DNA of 64,000 nt from NCBI GenBank assembly GCA_016787065.1, contig JAEUVD010000052.1, positions 1-64,000 on the forward strand. Reading direction: 5' to 3'. Source of the DNA: Chitinophagaceae bacterium (GTDB lineage: Bacteria > Bacteroidota > Bacteroidia > Chitinophagales > Chitinophagaceae). The notes under the pieces are model-generated. The model was not told the origin of the DNA. It made no database searches and worked only from the letters and a program-made list of their open reading frames with translations. The position numbers and the translations under genes were made by a program. Position 1 is the stretch's first letter, and the number at the start of each line of letters is the position of its first letter. Positions 1 to 9,900 of this stretch are shown piece after piece.

Positions 1-246
1 TTGATTGTTTAATACATGAAATCCATTGCTATGTATAAGTAAATTCCCATTAGTATCGCTAATACAAGAATTTCCAGCTGTAAAATATTTCTGAGGAAAT
101 TGACCAATTGCAGTAGTAATATTACCGGAAATAAATTGAATCGAATTTCCTGCGTAACCGGAAGTCCAATTCCAACTTCTTTTGTACTCTTGTGCATGAA
201 TTAAATCTGTACTTACCAATATGAATAATACAATTAGGTATTTCAT
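1..246 (-). CDS. Secreted T9SS cargo paralogue, N-terminal part (runs off window)
   Basis: The frame starts at the ATG complementary to 244–246 and is still open at base 1, so only the first 82 residues are visible. Residues 1–19 (MKYLIVLFILVSTDLIHAQ) look like a Sec signal peptide. The mature part (SGYAGNSIQF, FPQKYFTAGNSCISD, NGNLLIHSNGFHV) aligns residue by residue with the mature N-termini of the two larger paralogues at 746–2212 and 2472–4007. It is therefore the third member of a tandem family, most probably an exported beta-propeller-like protein with a C-terminal T9SS sorting domain beyond the window. The gene starts 3 bases after the stop of the short T9SS-tail remnant upstream. Function unknown. 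Confidence 0.75.
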   Translation of the reverse strand, partial: MKYLIVLFILVSTDLIHAQEYKRSWNWTSGYAGNSIQFISGNITTAIGQFPQKYFTAGNSCISDTNGNLLIHSNGFHVLNNQ

Positions 247-249
247 AGT

Positions 250-714
250 TTATTGTTTAGTAACCTTACCTTTATTTATTATTTTACCATTCATATGCTG
301 CTCATAGGTGTAAACTCCATTAGCTAAATTTACCAAATCAAAGGTCATTTTGTTATCACCTGAAAGCAATAGGTAAACTTGAACTATTCTACCTGTAATG
401 TCTTTTATTTTTAGTTCTGTTTCTATTTCACATCGGTATCGAATATTCACTGTGTTAATGGTTGGATTAGGATATAATAAGAATTCGTTATTCGCCATTG
501 CAACAAAATCTGGATTGGTTTTTATTTGATTTAATGCTTCGGTTTCTAATTGATGCATTGTTTGAGCTCCACCAGTTTGATCTTGTTGTTTGAATATACC
601 AATCGCATTACAGATTTTTAAATCGTCATACATAGTACCCCAGCTCGCGCGAGAATGGCGCGTGGCCTTGTGCGCTAGCCTTCTCGTGCGCAAGCTGTTT
701 GAATAAACGTACAT
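250..714 (-). pseudogene. T9SS type A sorting-domain remnant starting in a REP hairpin
   Basis: A 154-codon open frame whose last ~75 residues are a recognisable T9SS type A sorting domain: LLYPNPTINTVNIRY, then KIKDITGRIVQVY, LANGVYTYE and a KGKVTKQ end. There is no signal peptide or passenger domain. The first ~26 codons are a translation of the REP-like hairpin at 644–693 rather than normal protein sequence. Such domains only work at the C-terminus of an exported protein, so this is probably the tail of a former cargo gene cut off by the REP element or by a deletion. It may still be translated as a small intracellular peptide. It ends 3 bases before the next paralogue. A similar remnant lies at 2214–2441. 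Confidence 0.5.
644..693. repeat. REP-like GC-rich hairpin, copy 1
   Basis: A GC-rich block in an AT-rich region. The outer arms GCGCGAGAA and TTCTCGTGCGC are inverted complements, with a smaller inner pair (TGGCGCG / TGCGCTAG). The same element recurs at 2370–2418, and the same outer arm motif (GCGCGAGAA…TTCTCGTGCC) forms the ends of the RAYT remnant at 22561–23342. This suggests one REP family mobilised by that class of transposase. Confidence 0.7.
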
Positions 715-745
715 ACTTCATTTTAATTTCATAAATGTAAAACAA

Positions 746-2212
746 TTACTCAACCAACACCTTTTGTGTTTGCTGCTCACAAGATAAAAAATACAAACCC
801 TTAGCTAAGCCGGAAATATCAATCTCCTCTTTTGTGGTTGAAAGAAGAAGTTGCCCGTAGGTATTATACAATTTCTTCTTTTTACCTTTAGCATGTTTAA
901 TGTATAAAATCGTATTTACCGGATTCGGATACAATTCCCATTGTTCATTGTTAATTATTAATTGTTCATTGCTAAGGGGCCAACATGCTCTCGCACCTAA
1001 ATTATAATTTGGCATGCAAGGTGGCGTACCTACATAGGCCGCAGAGCCTAGACTATCTAAGCGTAAACATTTTGGGCAAAAATTGCAGCCTGCACCTTTT
1101 ACATCCGGGTTATCTATACGACTCATTTGTTTGCTTAAACCACCAAAGTTGCCAATGTATATTTTGTTATCCGGCCCCATATAACATGTTTCATACTCTT
1201 GAAATTTATTTGGTATAGTATCTAAACCCGAAACATGATACCAGGAATTATCGAATAAATCAAACTGATGAACGTTACACTGACTAATAACGTATAGGAA
1301 TTGTGAGTTTGGAGAAAAAGACAAGCCAACCGACAATCGTTCCATTATGGTTGTATCCCAAGGTAAATGTTGTGAATAAGATGGCATTTGAATTGTTCTT
1401 GGATTACTCAACAATCCATAGCATCGATCAAAATCTGCAATAAAAATTAACCCACTACTACTTCCATGCGAGGTGGTTGCAAACATCGAACCATCACTAT
1501 TAAAGGTGCTTTGTCCTCGTATATCCCATTCACCCCAAGTGGGGTTGGCAAAGCTTTGTAGCCCTTTATCATAAATCGAATCTTTGGTAACTAAAAACGT
1601 ATGCACATCACCATTATCACCTTCATTTTTCAATAACCACCAATCTGTTCCGTTACCATGCTTACAAGCCATCATTTGTGTTTTACGCAAATTGGCATTT
1701 TCCATTAAAGGCTGCATGCGCTTAATTACTTTGCCTGCACCTCCATTGGCATTCATATCAATAACATTGTATAAGAGTAAATCGAAGTAACAATTGCCAC
1801 TATTATTATGACAATCATCATAACGTAGATCAGAAAAAGTAGGTGTAATAAAATAGTATATATTACTATCCATTGGCAGAAATATACTAGTTTGAGAAAG
1901 AAAACTAGAACCAGATTGAATATCAAAATAATAATGAGGTACCAATGTATCACCTTTATCCAAATAACCACCTACTTTATTAAAAATATGAAATCCGTTA
2001 CTATACAATAATAAATTACCTAATGAATCGCTAATACTACTATGCCCTGCGGTAAAATACTTTTGTGGATTTAAACCAATGGATGTTGAAATGGTACTTC
2101 CGTTAAAAAGAATTCTATTCCCAGAGTAACCAGTTACCCATGAATTTCCAAATTGGGAATAGCAGGTAAAACAAATTGTATTAAACAACACTAACCAAAT
2201 TAATTTCTGCAT
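746..2212 (-). CDS. Secreted T9SS type A cargo protein, beta-propeller-like
   Basis: A 488-aa protein read from the ATG at 2210–2212; a longer frame to 2281 exists, but MQKLIWLVLFNTICFTCYSQ is a clear signal peptide and starts here. The mature part opens with GNSWVTGYSGNRILF and FTAGHSSISDSLGNLLLYSNG. It continues with blade-like repeats (SFSPNSQFLYVISQ, YMGPDNKIYIGNFGG) and a cysteine motif CNFCPKCLRLD shared with the paralogue at 2472–4007. The last ~70 residues are a T9SS type A sorting domain (WELYPNPVNTILYIKHAKG, GLAKGLYFLS, QKVLVE). The linker ahead of the domain (NEQLIINNEQ) is encoded by the TTCATTGTTCATT microsatellite found elsewhere in the window. It probably acts at the cell surface or is released; the substrate is unknown. 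Confidence 0.8.
   Translation of the reverse strand: MQKLIWLVLFNTICFTCYSQFGNSWVTGYSGNRILFNGSTISTSIGLNPQKYFTAGHSSISDSLGNLLLYSNGFHIFNKVGGYLDKGDTLVPHYYFDIQSGSSFLSQTSIFLPMDSNIYYFITPTFSDLRYDDCHNNSGNCYFDLLLYNVIDMNANGGAGKVIKRMQPLMENANLRKTQMMACKHGNGTDWWLLKNEGDNGDVHTFLVTKDSIYDKGLQSFANPTWGEWDIRGQSTFNSDGSMFATTSHGSSSGLIFIADFDRCYGLLSNPRTIQMPSYSQHLPWDTTIMERLSVGLSFSPNSQFLYVISQCNVHQFDLFDNSWYHVSGLDTIPNKFQEYETCYMGPDNKIYIGNFGGLSKQMSRIDNPDVKGAGCNFCPKCLRLDSLGSAAYVGTPPCMPNYNLGARACWPLSNEQLIINNEQWELYPNPVNTILYIKHAKGKKKKLYNTYGQLLLSTTKEEIDISGLAKGLYFLSCEQQTQKVLVE
938..971. repeat. TTCATTGTTAATTATT microsatellite inside coding sequence
   Basis: Same motif family as 23448–23503; here it encodes the LSNEQLIINNEQ linker ahead of the T9SS domain of the 746–2212 protein. 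The paralogue carries it at 2668–2702. Confidence 0.7.
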
Positions 2213-2213
2213 A

Positions 2214-2441
2214 CTATTCTTTTGTGATTTTACCGGAATGAAGAAGAACCGAATCTTGTGTATGTTTATAGGTGTACACACCAGAAGTTAAATTACTTAA
2301 ATCTATTTGCATACCAGTTTCTGATTCAGGTAATGAAAATTGTTTAACCATTCTTCCCGTCATACCCCACTCGCGCGAGAATGGCGCGTGGCCCTGTGCG
2401 CTGGCCTTCTCGTGCGCAATTTGTTTTGAATAAACATACAT
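2214..2441 (-). pseudogene. T9SS type A sorting-domain remnant 2
   Basis: A 75-codon frame between two full-length paralogues, ending one base before the start codon of the 746–2212 gene. Codons ~1–26 translate the REP hairpin at 2370–2418. The remainder (MTGRMVKQFSLPESETG, LSNLTSGVYTYKHTQ, SGKITKE) is the second half of a T9SS type A sorting domain and lacks the YPNP half. It shares the MYVYS beginning and position with the 250–714 remnant, so the paralogue plus tail-remnant unit looks duplicated as a block. Unlikely to be functional in secretion, because there is no signal peptide or passenger. Confidence 0.5.
2370..2418. repeat. REP-like GC-rich hairpin, copy 2
   Basis: Near-identical to 644–693 (CTCGCGCGAGAATGGCGCG at one end, CTTCTCGTGCGC at the other). 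The bases next to it (AAACATACATACTTCATTTT here, AACGTACATACTTCATTTT at ~704–723) are also shared, as expected if the whole module was duplicated after the element inserted. Confidence 0.7.
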
Positions 2442-2471
2442 ACTTCATTTTTTGCTTTATAAAAGTAATAC

Positions 2472-4007
2472 TTAATACTCCACCAGCACCTTTTGTGTTT
2501 GCTGCTCACAGGATAAAAAATACAAACCTTTAGCTAAACCAGAAATATCAATCTCCTCTTTTGTGGTTGAAATAAGAAGTTGCCCGTATGTATTATACAA
2601 TTTCTTCTCTTTGCCTTTTGCATGTTTAATATATAAAATAGCATTCACGGGATTTGGATACAACTCCCATTGTTCATTGTTCACTATTAATTGTTCACTG
2701 CTCAGGGGCCAACACCCACTGCTATCAGCACCTAGGGTAAAATCAGGCATGTTGCTAGGGGCACAAGTATGCATATCAGGTAGATCATAACGTAAACATT
2801 TTCTACAAAAATCACATGCTAAACCTTTTAAATTGGGTTTATTTATGAGGCTGTTACTGCTACTAGAGTTACTATTTTTACCTATATAAATTCTTCCATC
2901 AATGCCTTTATGCAAAATACCATATCTTTCGAACCATAAAAGACTAGTGTCTTCACCATGTTTGATTCGCACCCATGCGGTTGCACTATCTGGATTGTTT
3001 AATTCATACTGATAAATATTATAATCACGAGTTATATAAATAAAACTATCATTGGGTGCAAAACATACTCCATTTATAACACTATCCCATTTACCTGCGT
3101 TAATACTGTAAGGATCAGTAGTACTATCTTTTGGAATATTTAGGATTTGAATACTACGTAGTTCGGCGCTACATCTGTCAAAATCAGCCAATAAAAGTTG
3201 GCTGGTTCTGCCACAACTAAAAGCATACTTTTTACCATTGGTGCTAAAGCAACTTTGTCCTTCACCATCCCATTTCCCATAAGCCAGGTTAGGTATACGC
3301 TGGGTATCTTTAATTACCACAGAATCTGCCGTAACGAGTATTTTAAAAATTGCGGTACTATCTAAACCTGCTTGTTTTATTAACCACCAATCATAACCAT
3401 TGGCATGCCGGCAAGCCTGCATACCTACTCGATTAATTTCGTAATTAGTTATTACCGGTACATTTTTTTGAACTACTTTACCCAGGCCTCCGTTCTGGTT
3501 CATATCAACCACATGATACTGTAATAAATCATAAGGAAACTTCTCTACCGAACCTAGGTACTTATTGTAAGTAGTATCTGTAATGGTTGTGGTAAATACA
3601 TAATATAAACCGCTACTTCCTTTTGGTAGAATCAAGGATGTTTGGGGCATGTAAGAAAGTAGTGTGTTTGGCCCATTAAACAAGTAAATATTTTTTGGCA
3701 CTAAACTATCTCCATTTTGCATAACATTTCCGTTACTACTGAATAATAAGTATCCATTAGTTACCACTTTTAAATTACCAGTTGCACTATCGCAAATAGA
3801 ACTGCTACCAGTAAAAAACCGTTGAGCGTTTGTATGCGGAAAATAAGCAGAATCTACAATAGGTAAATTCCCCGATCCATCAAACTGAGCATATATACCG
3901 CCAAGTCCATAAACAAAAGCATACCCACTTTTGTTTTGGGCATATGTATTTAAATAATTTGAAACCATAATACAAACGATAATGTACTTGACAACTATCT
4001 TACTCAT
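2472..4007 (-). CDS. Secreted T9SS type A cargo protein, beta-propeller-like
   Basis: A 511-aa paralogue of the 746–2212 product. A signal peptide covers about residues 1–24 (start MSKIVVKYIIVCIMVSNYLN). The mature body has the same order of landmarks: FTGSSSICDSATGNLKVVTNG, WWLIKQAG, FAPNDSFIYITRDYNIYQYEL, IDGRIYIGKNS, then CDFCRKCLRYD. The C-terminus is a T9SS type A domain almost identical to its neighbour's (ELYPNPVNAILYIKHAKGKE…QKVLVEY), preceded by the NEQLIVNNEQ linker. Its start overlaps the end of the upstream beta-helix gene by 8 bases, so co-transcription is likely. Role unknown; surface or secreted protein by inference. Confidence 0.8.
   Translation of the reverse strand: MSKIVVKYIIVCIMVSNYLNTYAQNKSGYAFVYGLGGIYAQFDGSGNLPIVDSAYFPHTNAQRFFTGSSSICDSATGNLKVVTNGYLLFSSNGNVMQNGDSLVPKNIYLFNGPNTLLSYMPQTSLILPKGSSGLYYVFTTTITDTTYNKYLGSVEKFPYDLLQYHVVDMNQNGGLGKVVQKNVPVITNYEINRVGMQACRHANGYDWWLIKQAGLDSTAIFKILVTADSVVIKDTQRIPNLAYGKWDGEGQSCFSTNGKKYAFSCGRTSQLLLADFDRCSAELRSIQILNIPKDSTTDPYSINAGKWDSVINGVCFAPNDSFIYITRDYNIYQYELNNPDSATAWVRIKHGEDTSLLWFERYGILHKGIDGRIYIGKNSNSSSSNSLINKPNLKGLACDFCRKCLRYDLPDMHTCAPSNMPDFTLGADSSGCWPLSSEQLIVNNEQWELYPNPVNAILYIKHAKGKEKKLYNTYGQLLISTTKEEIDISGLAKGLYFLSCEQQTQKVLVEY
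2668..2702. repeat. TTCATTGTTCACTATT microsatellite inside coding sequence
   Basis: Encodes the LSSEQLIVNNEQ linker of the 2472–4007 protein just before its T9SS domain; paralogous to 938–971. Confidence 0.7.
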
Positions 4008-6981
4008 TTTGTGAAATTTTTAATTTACCAACTTGTGCATTTTCTTGTTGAACTATTTTATAAGTGTAAATTCCATTGGCAAGAGACGGTATCACAATTT
4101 TTTGACAATTCAATTCTTCTTTCAAAACGGTATTTAAAACTATATTTCCCAAACCATCATACAATATAAAAAAGTTAGCTTTATTTAAATTATCAAGGGT
4201 AAGATAACTACTTGCTGGATTAGGATATACGGTAATGGTTTGTTTATTTAATTCAGTAGAAATATCATTTGTTTTAACGGGGTTTAATAACTGTTGTTTA
4301 ATATACTCCGTTGGGTTTGTAATGCCGTAGTGTTGTGCCGCTAAAGCATCATTTAAACTGTCAACATCTATATTCTGGTTGTTCCCTGTAATACCTTTTG
4401 ACTGAGCTTGTGGCAGGCAAAGTATCCTATCATTATACTGTGCAGTAGGGTTATACATTGCATTTAATGTACGTGCTTTAAATACAGAGAAGCCTCCAAT
4501 ATAAGGGCAGGTATTTGCCAATGTATTTATTATTGTTCTATTGGTAGTATTTAAATTGGCAATACCATTTCGCATTAATTCAATAGAAAATAAATTCATG
4601 GCACTTTCATTTTGTATCCATGTATCATCTGTAATTTCCGTTGCATTTTGTGTAACCATGTCATCAAACACATCGGCTGTATTGGTAGCGTTTATCTCAC
4701 TCATCAGCATTGAAATTCGTTGGTCGTCATCTTCTATTTCGCCAAGCTTTTGTTGTTTCTTTAAGTTGTAAAAAGTATATAAGGTTGCACTACTATTTCG
4801 CAAAAGTTCATCATTATCTAATCGTTCAAATAATTGTCGTTCATCTATCCATTGTGCCACATCGGGGTAATAGGCATATTCCATAGTTTCGCTTGCAATT
4901 TGCAACGCCTCCTCTACATTATATTCTATGACATTGCTTCCTCCATTAAGAATAACCGGGGAAGCAAAAAAACCTGTTGGAGGAACAAGGCATAACTCAG
5001 GATTAGTGGAATTAATACCATTATCGATAACGTACTTGTGCCCACCATTAGTTGTAATAACATCACTTTCATTATCAACAATAAGTGTGTTTTTAGTCGT
5101 TATAGTTGGATAATTGGGATCATTCGTATTTCTAATTACCTTTTTAAAATCCTGTAAAATACTTGCGCTAAGATCATAATCTAAGTTGTTCCAATTTTCA
5201 TAAGTACTTGTTCCTATATTTCCAAAACTTCCGTAAGTGGCGCCATCATAAGTGTACATCGGGTTCCATGTACTTTTTATTTTGTTATACTGCATATCGG
5301 GTATATTGTTTTGTCCGTAGGAGTATAATCCTTGTTTAGTATAATGTATCCAATTACAATGCACTTGGCAACCACTGCTTTCTTCAAAAAAAATACCTTT
5401 GGTTTGTCTCGCCATAAATAAGGTTGAGTTATTCGGATTTATTCCATCAATATAATTGTCAATTAGCTTAGCACCCCCGCTATTATTCAAATAAATTCCC
5501 ACCAAATCTTTCGTTTGTTGCCCAAAAGTATTCGAAGTGCTATTGGTATTAAACTTAATGGTATTTCCAATTATGTTTTGGTTGGTATTGGCGGTTTGTG
5601 TATTTATACCCACGCCAGTAAAATGATCTATGCTTACAAAATTGCCTTGTATGGTTTGGGATTTAGTACTAGGTAAATAATGTTTAACATCTATACCAAT
5701 TGGGGCGTTTACCAAGTTTGGGCCAGCTTGTAACTGTATAGCATAACAACCTGTAATCGTATTATCTTGTATATTAGCATCACCTATAATACCTAATGTT
5801 TGAATACCTAAATGTGTATTTTCAATTTTGTTATGTATTAAGGCATAATCTTTTTCGATTAAGGTGGAGTTCATTAAACTGTATTGGCAATCCTTAAGGT
5901 ACAAATTTGAGGCTTCTAGTTTACTGTTGATATTTACAATCCCCTTATCGCAATTATTAATTAAGGGAGTAAGTAAAAAATCGTTACTCGAATTTTTTAT
6001 TTTAGTGGTGGCTATAAAACTTGGTGATTGTTCATAATTCACCCAAATTGCAGTTCCGGCGGCAGTGGTATATACGTGGGCTGGTAATGTATTCATATTT
6101 CCTACTAACCAATTATTTACCGGATCGCCTTTAATATTTGAAATTGCACAATTAAGAATTTCAATATTATTTGTTGAACTACCAATGATAGTACTAATCG
6201 TATTGCTTGATTCAATTGTTATGCCCGTTGCCATATTGCTTATGGTATTAAAGCTTGGGTTAGTTGTAGCGTTATCACCAACAATTAATTGTTTACAATT
6301 TACGACGTTTATGGCTGTCCAGGCTGGGCCTGTAAAAGTGCAGTTTTTAATTTCTCCGTTATATACAGGGTCCGACATATTAACAATCTGAATTGATTGA
6401 CTTGTGTTATGCAAGAATGAACAATTATTAAAACTTAACAGTGCATTATTTGATACTTGTATACCAGTAATCATATCGCGAAAAACCGAATTGTTTGTTC
6501 CAGTAATTCTATTTGCTTGGTGGTTGGCATAAATTCCACCCCATAAATCGCAACTAGCCTGCAGCGTACAATTTTGAAAGGTTAGATTAACAACACTATT
6601 ATTAAGAATTACCCATGCATCGGGTGTAAAGTAAAAAGTACACCCAATAAAAGTAATACTTTGGTTCACATCAAAGGTTCCTGAAATGTAAAAAGTTCTA
6701 TTATTAATCGGATTGCCATAAACCGCTTTAATTTGTTGTGCAGTAGGGTTATCATAAATAATAGTATTCAAACTATTGACAATATTGCTGCCTGCATTAG
6801 GATTAGTTGTTGATGAACAACAATGTTCGGAATTAGCTGCACCAGCATGATACATAAAACTGATGCTGCAATTATTTGCATCGGTAGCCGTTACTGTGTA
6901 ATCGTTCGGTGCGATAGAAGTAAAGTTTCCTGAATTATTTGATATATTACCTGGATTTAAAGTGTAAGTTATTGTTGTGCG
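4000..6981 (-). pseudogene. C-terminal half of frameshifted beta-helix/T9SS surface protein
   Basis: Open from about 6981 down to 4000. The first ATG (6855) has no signal peptide. The 42 codons before it continue a SprB-like repeat (TYTLNPGNISN…SIAPNDYTVTATDANNC) that completes the repeat cut off at the end of the upstream frame (6969–10496). The two are thus one original gene of roughly 2170 codons broken by a small out-of-frame deletion near 6969–6982. This half is a second right-handed parallel beta-helix region (repeated short turns such as SFNNCSFLHNTSQS and IKNCTF). It ends in a T9SS type A sorting domain (TITVYPNPASSYLTLDNLNK, SLANGIYTYKI, GKLKISQNE). Without the signal peptide of the first half it should not be exported unless the frameshift is a sequencing artefact or is bypassed. 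Confidence 0.65.
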
Positions 6982-9900
6982 GTAACATTAAGTGAACCGC
7001 CCGAAGTACTGTTACATGGTTGATTATTAAAGCCGGAGTACGTCCAGTGAATAGCGGTTGATGGCTGTGTAATTGTTACTGTGGTTGTAACTGTACAACT
7101 ATTGGCATCTGTAGCAGTTAAAGTATAAGTATTGGGCGTAAGGTTAGTTAAATTTCCACCTGGTGCAACAGTAATCGAAATTGCGCCAGTACCTCCGGTT
7201 GCCGTTGCGGATATGCTTCCATTGTTACCGCCATTACAAGATACGTTGGTTGATGTTACCGAGCTAAAGACCAAAGCTGAAGGTTGACTAATCGTTACCG
7301 AAGTTGTAGCTGTACAACTATTGGCATCTGTAGCAGTTAAAGTATAGGTGTTGGCCGTAAGGTTAGTTAAACTTCCACCAGGCGCAACAGTAATTGAAAT
7401 TGCACCTGTACCTCCGGTTGCCGTTGCGGATATGCTTCCATTGTTACCGCCATTACAAGATACGTTGGTTGATGTTACAGAGCTAAAAACCAAAGCTGAA
7501 GGTTGACTAATCGTTACCGAAGTTGTAGCTGTACAACCATTAGCATCTGTAGCTGTTAATGTATACGTGTTAGCTGTTAGGTTGCTTAAACTACCTCCAG
7601 GTGAAACGGTAATTGATATAGCACCTGTACCTCCGGTTGCCGTTGCTGAGATGCTTCCGAGGCTACCACCAAAACACAAATTATTGGTAACGGACGAAAT
7701 GTTCCAAGTAATTATTGATGGTGAGTTAATTTCAAAACTAAATGAATTTACAGAGGATAAACAATTTTGAATATCACGAAGATATATAGTGTATATTCCT
7801 TGGCTTAAATTACTTATCACATTGGGTGCAGATTGCCAATTGATTTCATCAAAGGAATATTCATAAAGAGGAGGATTAACTCCTAGATTATTGTATACCA
7901 TAAATTCTAGGCTGCCATTATTTGCTCCAAAACAGGTTAGATCATGAGGTTTGTATACAACATCGAATGTGTTCGAAGTAGAAATTAATGAATAATTGTC
8001 TGGCGAGCAAGAAATGCTAGCAAAAGCCGAATTTTGACCACTTACACATGCTCCACCTATTATTTCAGGATCCCACATACAGCTCATGGCATTGTTGGGA
8101 GTACTAATAATACTGCATCCAATACCTGTTGTATATACTGGTGGTAAGGCTACCATATTACCAATTATTCCCGGATTACATAAACTACTAATAAATACTT
8201 TTGATGAAGGCAATGTATTAACATTACATGGTGCTGCTGCAGGTGGCAAGCAGATTAAACCTAATCTATTTTGATGAATGAAAGCATTTTGATGTAATAA
8301 TAGTGAACCGTAACATTTTGTATCAACAGCCTCCAAACCACTAGATTCAATTATGTCCACCTTTGCTTTAGAACCAATAATTAGCGAATGTGTAATTGAA
8401 GGCAACCCCGAGAATTCATTGAAACCATGTAAGATTGCTGAATTTTTACATTTCACAATGGCGTATCCATCATCAGTTAAATTGTTTTTTTTACCTATAT
8501 AAATTTCGTCTAATAATGGAGGGGTATGATAATTAGGATCACCCAATTGAACGTTAATCTGACCATCAAAATTTAAAACGTTTGGTTCACAAAAATTATC
8601 CGAACCCTCAACCAAAATATCGCTAAAATAAATTGTTCTTCCATTGCAAGGTTGGGTTGCATTAGTTTTAAATAAGTTATTCTGTTTAAATTTTACCTTG
8701 TTAAATCTTGACACACTCCCATTTCCTGAAACATTATATAAGAATGTAGAATTTGAAAATGTAGGCCACTCAGAAACTGGTCTATTTGTATAGGGCTCAG
8801 TATAAATTTCCATTGGCTCTCGACCGATATCGTTTACGGAAAACGTACATTCATCAAAAATTGTACTATTACCACTAGGAATACTTACTAAATAATCTAG
8901 CGTATTAAAATGAATTCCATTATAAGGTAAATCTGAAAAAACACAATGATTAATAAACTGTGTTTTTTTAGACGCATCAGTTCCATAATAACCACCTTTA
9001 AATCTGCAAAAGAAATTACAATCATCAAAAATAACATTTGGAGCTATAATTTGAATTCCAATGTCTTTGATATCTATAAAAGTACAATCAGTAAATTTAA
9101 TATCTTCGGCATAATAATTACTTGCTTCATAATAGTTACTTTCAAGAGCAAAACTGTAATTATCCTTAAAATTACAATGATTAAATTTTCCAATCCTTAC
9201 CTGATGTGGATTATCAGCTTCAATATCAATACCATCTCCTGGGCTTGATTTCAAGAGTATTGTATTATCTGCTGCTGATGTAGCTTGGCCGGTATAATTA
9301 AAATGAGAATTGTTTACAGTTAAGTTCTTTCCACCTACCCATGAAATTCCGTCTCTACTGTTATATTCAGAAAAACAATCATTAATATTAACTGTATTGG
9401 CATCACCTTGAACATAGAAGCCATCTAAACCAAAATGATGCACTTCCAAATTAGTAAAATTATTATTTAGAATTTTGTTAATATTGGAACCATAAACAGA
9501 AACACCTGTATACGGCAATTGAATACCTGAATCACCTTTCCTACTGCCCCAGATACTATTAACGTTGTTACCATCTAATTCAAGATTCTCAATCAAAACA
9601 TTTTCGCAGTCTACTAGATTAAAAACATAACCTACTGTACATAAGGTTTTTATATCGTCATAATTTGTCAAACCGGAATGCCAACCTGGTGCAAATTTTT
9701 TAATATCAGAGGTAGTGTTGGTTTCGTTTCCTGCCGCCGTAATCGAAATGCTATAAGCAAATCCGGGATCGGCACAATAACAATCCTCTGTGTTACTGGC
9801 TGGGCAAAACGTACAACCATTTGGAGGATAATTTGTTTCATTATTATATTCTATTGTGGGATTCCAACCGCCTGAACAACTACCAGCCGTACAGGAACTT

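Noticed and set aside
4000..6855. Independent gene starting at the ATG 6855
   Set aside because: The codons before that ATG continue a SprB repeat without a signal peptide, so it is the second half of a frameshifted gene.
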